From Piper betle (lineage: Eukaryota > Streptophyta > Magnoliopsida > Piperales > Piperaceae): a stretch of DNA of 64,000 bases. Position numbers and translations under genes: made by a program. Below are positions 60,286 to 64,000 of this stretch, piece by piece. Under the pieces are notes generated by a model. The model had not been told where the DNA came from. It did no database searches and worked only from the letters and a program-made list of their open reading frames with translations. The stretch spans positions 1-64,000 of the forward strand of contig JAURVB010011072.1 of assembly GCA_033002965.1 (NCBI GenBank), in the 5' to 3' direction. Within the stretch, counting starts at the first letter, position 1; each line of letters begins with the position of its first letter.

Positions 60286-60764
60286 TAGGATATATTTTTT
60301 TCTTTATTTTTATTTTTTACTAAAATAACGGAAAGAAAATTTTTATATTTGTACATATTTTTTTTGACTTTGGGATGTCATCTTTTCAATTGCACACTTA
60401 TTAAGAAACAATTAATTTTTTACTATCAAATTTATCTAATTATTTATGGCATAATTAAGACTATAATTTTAACTACTAACCTAAATTTTTAAGTGATATG
60501 ATTTAATACGATTTTAAATGTGTTTTGAGTAGGTAAGTGGTATTATGTATATTATTATATTATATTATCAAGTTGAGTTACGGGTTAATTTCATGTCGAG
60601 TTCGAGTTATTATCAAGTCGGGTCGAGCCAAATACTACCTTGTTCAAACTCGGCTCGCAGGATTCGAGTTCGAGTTCGAGCGTTCAAATGTCAAGTTTCG
60701 ACTCGAGTCGAAACGAGCTGAACTCTAAATGCTCACGATCTAACCCAGCTCAATTACAACCCTA
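60286..60764. other. Right subterminal region of the hAT-like element
   Basis: AT-rich to about 60580, then GAGTTCGAG, CGAGCC, CGACTCGAGTCG and GAGCTGAACTC words up to the inverted end ACAACCCTA at 60764. No gene is seen. Confidence 0.65.
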
Positions 60765-60772
60765 TGTAAAGG

Positions 60773-60872
60773 TAAATAGTTCTATAAAAATATAATTAAA
60801 GTTTATATAATCTTCCAACAAATAGATTTTAAATGTAATATATTTATGTAAGAACATGTTTATCATAGAAGT
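60773..60872. repeat. Remainder of the split 186-bp repeat unit
   Basis: Continues the second tandem unit interrupted at 43335: GGTAAATAGTTCTATA, TTAAAGTTTATATAATCTTC and TTTATCATAGAAGT align with 43151-43258 of the first unit. Confidence 0.85.
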
Positions 60873-61919
60873 ATCATCAATGCAAAATCTTGATGGGAAT
60901 ATAAATTTGGATGACAATGCAACCACACTAAGCTTCATGGATTTGTTGGCAGTATTTAGCATTACTTTGAACCTTTTCAAATGATAATCATTTTCATTAT
61001 TTTTAAAATATTAATGTTGAATTTGTACCATCGTATACAAAGGCATGAATTTTATAATTCAACTATTGGGACTAATGAAAGTAGGACAAACAACGATGAA
61101 TAAGCCGCAAGCAACACCGAAAAAGTTGCAACCAATACTGGAAGTGAGGATAATCGTCTAACATAAATAGAAAAGTTTAATATTTCCTTACTACAGACTT
61201 CACATGTTAGTATCGACAATCTATATCGGAAATTAGGGATTTTTCAATTTAATTTTTCATCTTCTTAGGGAATTTAGTTGGGTATATGCATGATACTGTA
61301 AACAACATTTTCCTATAGTTTATTATGATTAGAAGGCTCACTCAGATTGATTCAAGTGTTTCCAAGAAAAAAAATCGAGGCTAAGCTTTTTTGTTGTCTA
61401 CTATTTTGGATCATGTTTATTGTAGTACCTTTGGTGGGCTGCGCGTGGCAATTAAATATATTGATATAGAAGCTATTTTTATTATTATTTAAATTTAAAA
61501 ATATATAAATAAAAAATAAAAAATATGGATCATTCTTGGATAGTTATATTTGAATTGCGGGGTGCAGTTAATTTTATTTGGTTTTTCAAATTTAATAAAA
61601 TTGATTTAATACATAAATAGATATAACAAGATATATATATATATATATATATCACGCACATATACACATGAAGAATAATAAACAAATAAATTAAATAAAA
61701 ATTATAATATTCATAAGTTTCTAACCTATAGTAATTTGTCAATTAATTAATTATGTACCTTATGTTTGTGATGATATCTGCCAGTGTATACTTTAGTTGT
61801 CCAAAATAAAATAAACTTGTAAAATTATTTTGTGGATCCATGTGTTTGTTTTCAAATATAACTATGATTCTATTTTGAAGTAAAGATATAAGTAGTAAAA
61901 AAGTTAAATGAATAGTGAG
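60873..61919. other. AT-rich DNA, no gene seen
   Basis: A 35-codon frame from about 60880 (MQNLDGNINLDDNATTL) is not recognised. A (TA)n run lies at 61628-61652. A GC-rich word GGGCTGCGCGTGGC at about 61437 stands out but does not form a clear hairpin. The lower part probably includes the 3' non-coding end of the Helitron. Confidence 0.45.
61628..61652. repeat. (TA)n microsatellite
   Basis: About twelve TA units. Confidence 0.9.
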
Positions 61920-64000
61920 ATAAATAACATGTCTTCAAATATTTCTTTGTAAGCAATATTTGTAGTTTCATGAGCTCCATTTGGTTCTTTATCTTCCATG
62001 ATATTTTTTAAGCTTTGAGGTGTTGTAACTCTTGAGGTTACCACATACAATTGATCATGTGAGAATACTAGTTATTTTAAATAAACCTCAACGCGTTGTA
62101 GTTATTGTCCTTGACTTTTTTTATTGTCATTGCAAAACATAATATTAATAGAAATTTCGTCCCCTTTAAAGTGAAAGGCCAAATTTTATCAATAGAAGAT
62201 GTTATAATTCTAAGTATGAGATGTTTCTCTCAAATGTTGATGTAGATAATAATCTTGGCTTTATTATCTATTTTCCCAAACGTGTGATCATCATTTAAGT
62301 ACCATTGTATAAACCTATAGGTTGGTTTAATTTCGTAGTAGCATCTTTTGAATACCAATTTTCAATCTTAGTTTATGATTTGGTAATCCTCTGAATTTCA
62401 GAGTGTTTAAATACTTTGTGGGATATATCATGGTCTAAAATGTCACCTTCAAGTTTAGATATTGAATCAGAAATATAATAGATCACTGCATCACAGTCAA
62501 TAACATCCAATATATAATTGTTGATATCATGTGATGTAGTAATTTTTATTGAAAGTATAGTTCTTTTAGTAAAATAATCAAATTCATGTAGATGTTAATT
62601 AATATTTGGTATATTTTTTTGACCCTATCTTGTAAATCATTCAAGGTATGTGGAAGAAGAAAATTTTTGCGTATTTTAGTTGAGGTATCATAATTTGGCA
62701 CACTATTTGTTCCATTACCTATTTCCAATATCCATTTGTTGAATTCTTCTAATTCACATCTTGTGGACAATCCATCATTTCATATTTGTAGCCTCATATT
62801 GTTCCTGTGATAGAAGACCTTAAAATTTTACCATAAATAAGAGCTCTTAAAAGAAGAGTTTATTATTTTTGATCTATTACCTTCATTTATTACATGTAGT
62901 ATTTGCCAAAAATCGTTGCTATTAACATTTTTATTCCTCCAAAAGGCAAGGTTGAGCTATTTTCATTTTGGAAGCATAAGATGTCCCTTAATGTCTTATC
63001 TAAAGCTTCAAAACGATGCTTCCTTGTCATAACAACTTCGCCTCATACAATTAGTGATGTTTTTGTAGTGAAGTAGCAAAATAATGTTGCATGTAGATTG
63101 ATCTTTGATATCCAATGGTAAATTAAATCTAGAGTGGTCTGTTCTACCACCTTGTAGAAGTAAGGCTGCAATTCCAGATGTTGCTATAACCACAGCTATT
63201 TTTCTATCACTTCTCATTTTTCTTAATATTGCTCACCATAGATATGTTTTTCCTGTGCCTCCATATCCGTTTACAATTATTAATACACCCTTGTTCAAGT
63301 ATATGGAATTTAATACGTAGTCATAGACAATCTTTGGTTCCTCATTCAATCCATTTTCTAAGTGTTCATCTTCTAATTCTAAAAATCGACAGTAACTTGA
63401 CTCCTCCATTATCAATCTATTATTTGATTGATTGGTAGAATTTTCTAACAAAGTCAATCTTGGAAAATCATCCAAACTTTTATCATTTTGTTAAAAGATG
63501 TCATGTATCTTGATGAGTGCTATATCTTCTAATTTTAGTTTTGTTAGCTCCAATTGAGGTAATTTTAATTTTTTCCACTCCTTGTACAAAATATCATTTG
63601 TAAGAATGTGCCATGTATTTGTCTATAATTTTGTCAAATCTGAAACTTCACAGAAGATTAGCATTGATGCAAAAAGATTATAGAATTGATATCCGGTAGT
63701 CCAAAGTGAAAAAGTGAAAATTCAACAATACTGTCGAAACATTCTTTGTTATTATTGAGAAGTCCCCTTGCATGACATGCATCTTTATAAGTTTTATGTA
63801 CATAACTATCAATTGCTCTTATATCTTCAAAAGATTTGCATCCTTTCAGAAAGTAAAATTAATAATCTCAAATAGTATCCTTCTCCATTTGATGGATGTG
63901 CAAAGTATAATCTTTAAATTGTACTACCTTTTTTCTTTTCTTCCATTTTTTATTATACTTCCAAACCCATTTTGTAATGACCCAGTTCAAAGTACAAATT
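61920..64000 (-). pseudogene. Helitron PIF1-like helicase, decayed
   Basis: Minus strand, N- to C-terminal. Around 63960-63600: ECFDSIVEFSLFHFGLP and other pre-helicase text. 63475-63233: DYVLNSIYLNKGVLIIVNGY then GGTGKTYLW, the Walker A motif. 63217-63110: IAVVIATSGIAALLLQGGRT, HSRFNLPLDI and STCNI, the Helitron form of motif Ia. 62770-62546: FNKWILEIGNG and a DPI-like segment. 62340-61925: WPFTLKGTKF, LCFAMTIKK, then YVVTSRVTTPQSLKNIM (motif VI; the family has ALSR where this copy has VTSR). Stops and frame changes are frequent. The Rep domain would lie beyond the window. Helitrons move as rolling-circle DNA transposons. Confidence 0.88.

Larger units (their letters stand above)
43328..60772. 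mobile_element. Composite gene-capturing hAT-like element with 8-bp target duplication
   Basis: The element body is 43336-60764 (17.4 kb). The ends are inverted: left TAGGTCTGTTAAACGAGCT, right (inverted) TAGGGTTGTAATTGAGCT. Flanking 8-bp sequences TGTAGAGG (43328-43335) and TGTAAAGG (60765-60772) differ at one position. Subterminal regions are dense in CGAGCT, GAGCTC and TTCGA words (43340-43714 and 60590-60745), as in plant hAT elements with this type of end. No hAT transposase is present. Inside lie fragments of three host genes (HMGR, C2H2 protein, RNF25-like), all on the minus strand, plus later insertions: an 11.2-kb LARD, a 1.1-kb TRIM array and a copia fragment. Without those insertions the element would be about 4.5-5 kb. 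Superfamily assignment rests on ends and duplication length. Confidence 0.8.

Noticed and set aside
61430..61455. Helitron 3' hairpin candidate GGGCTGCGCGTGGC
   Set aside because: It does not form a clear stem, and no CTRR end lies at the expected distance on the minus strand.
1..64000. Intact host genes, tRNA or rRNA genes, CRISPR arrays
   Set aside because: None could be supported; all host-gene similarity is fragmentary with stops, and no cloverleaf or ribosomal sequence was recognised by eye.

Overview
This 64 kb window looks like repeat-rich nuclear DNA of a flowering plant, most likely a dicot-like genome. It is AT-rich, and nearly all recognisable coding sequence belongs to plant transposable elements: Ty1/copia, Ty3/gypsy with a plant zinc knuckle, an Athila-like element, TRIMs, LARDs, hAT and Helitron. 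The non-transposon fragments (HMG-CoA reductase, an RNF25-like RING protein, a plant C2H2 protein) are also of plant type. I found no intact host gene, rRNA, tRNA or CRISPR array. All assignments come from reading the sequence and from knowledge of the families; no database search was run.

Layout. 1-4.0 kb: degenerate copia element (+). 4.6-5.1 kb and 7.0-7.5 kb: two copies of one TRIM family in opposite orientation. 7.95-13.16 kb: near full-length gypsy element (-) with LTRs, PBS, PPT and a 5-bp target duplication. 13.2-18 kb: AT-rich DNA with local tandem duplications. 18-23 kb: fragments of large non-coding LTRs and an inverted pair of ~440-bp LTRs. 23.2-28.4 kb: Athila-like element (+) with 1.16-kb LTRs and a deleted pol. 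28.9-43.05 kb: several multi-kilobase LTRs of a LARD superfamily in both orientations, with minisatellites and a G-run block.

The most interesting part is 43.3-60.8 kb. A 17.4-kb composite has hAT-like ends (TAGG..., clustered CGAGCT/GAGCTC motifs) and an 8-bp target duplication (TGTAGAGG / TGTAAAGG). It sits in the second unit of a ~186-bp tandem repeat whose first unit keeps an empty-site equivalent. It carries, all on the minus strand and with introns partly preserved, pieces of three host genes: the HMGR N-terminal half, a C2H2 zinc-finger gene, and an RNF25-like RING E3 ligase gene. It was later broken by an 11.2-kb LARD that splits an RNF25 coding exon, by a five-LTR tandem TRIM array with a perfect 5-bp target duplication (AATGG), and by a copia LTR fragment. 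No hAT transposase is visible, so this looks like a non-autonomous, gene-capturing (Pack-type) hAT. All captured fragments carry stops or truncations.

60.9-64 kb: degenerate Helitron helicase (-). As a whole the window records nested insertions rather than cooperating genes.
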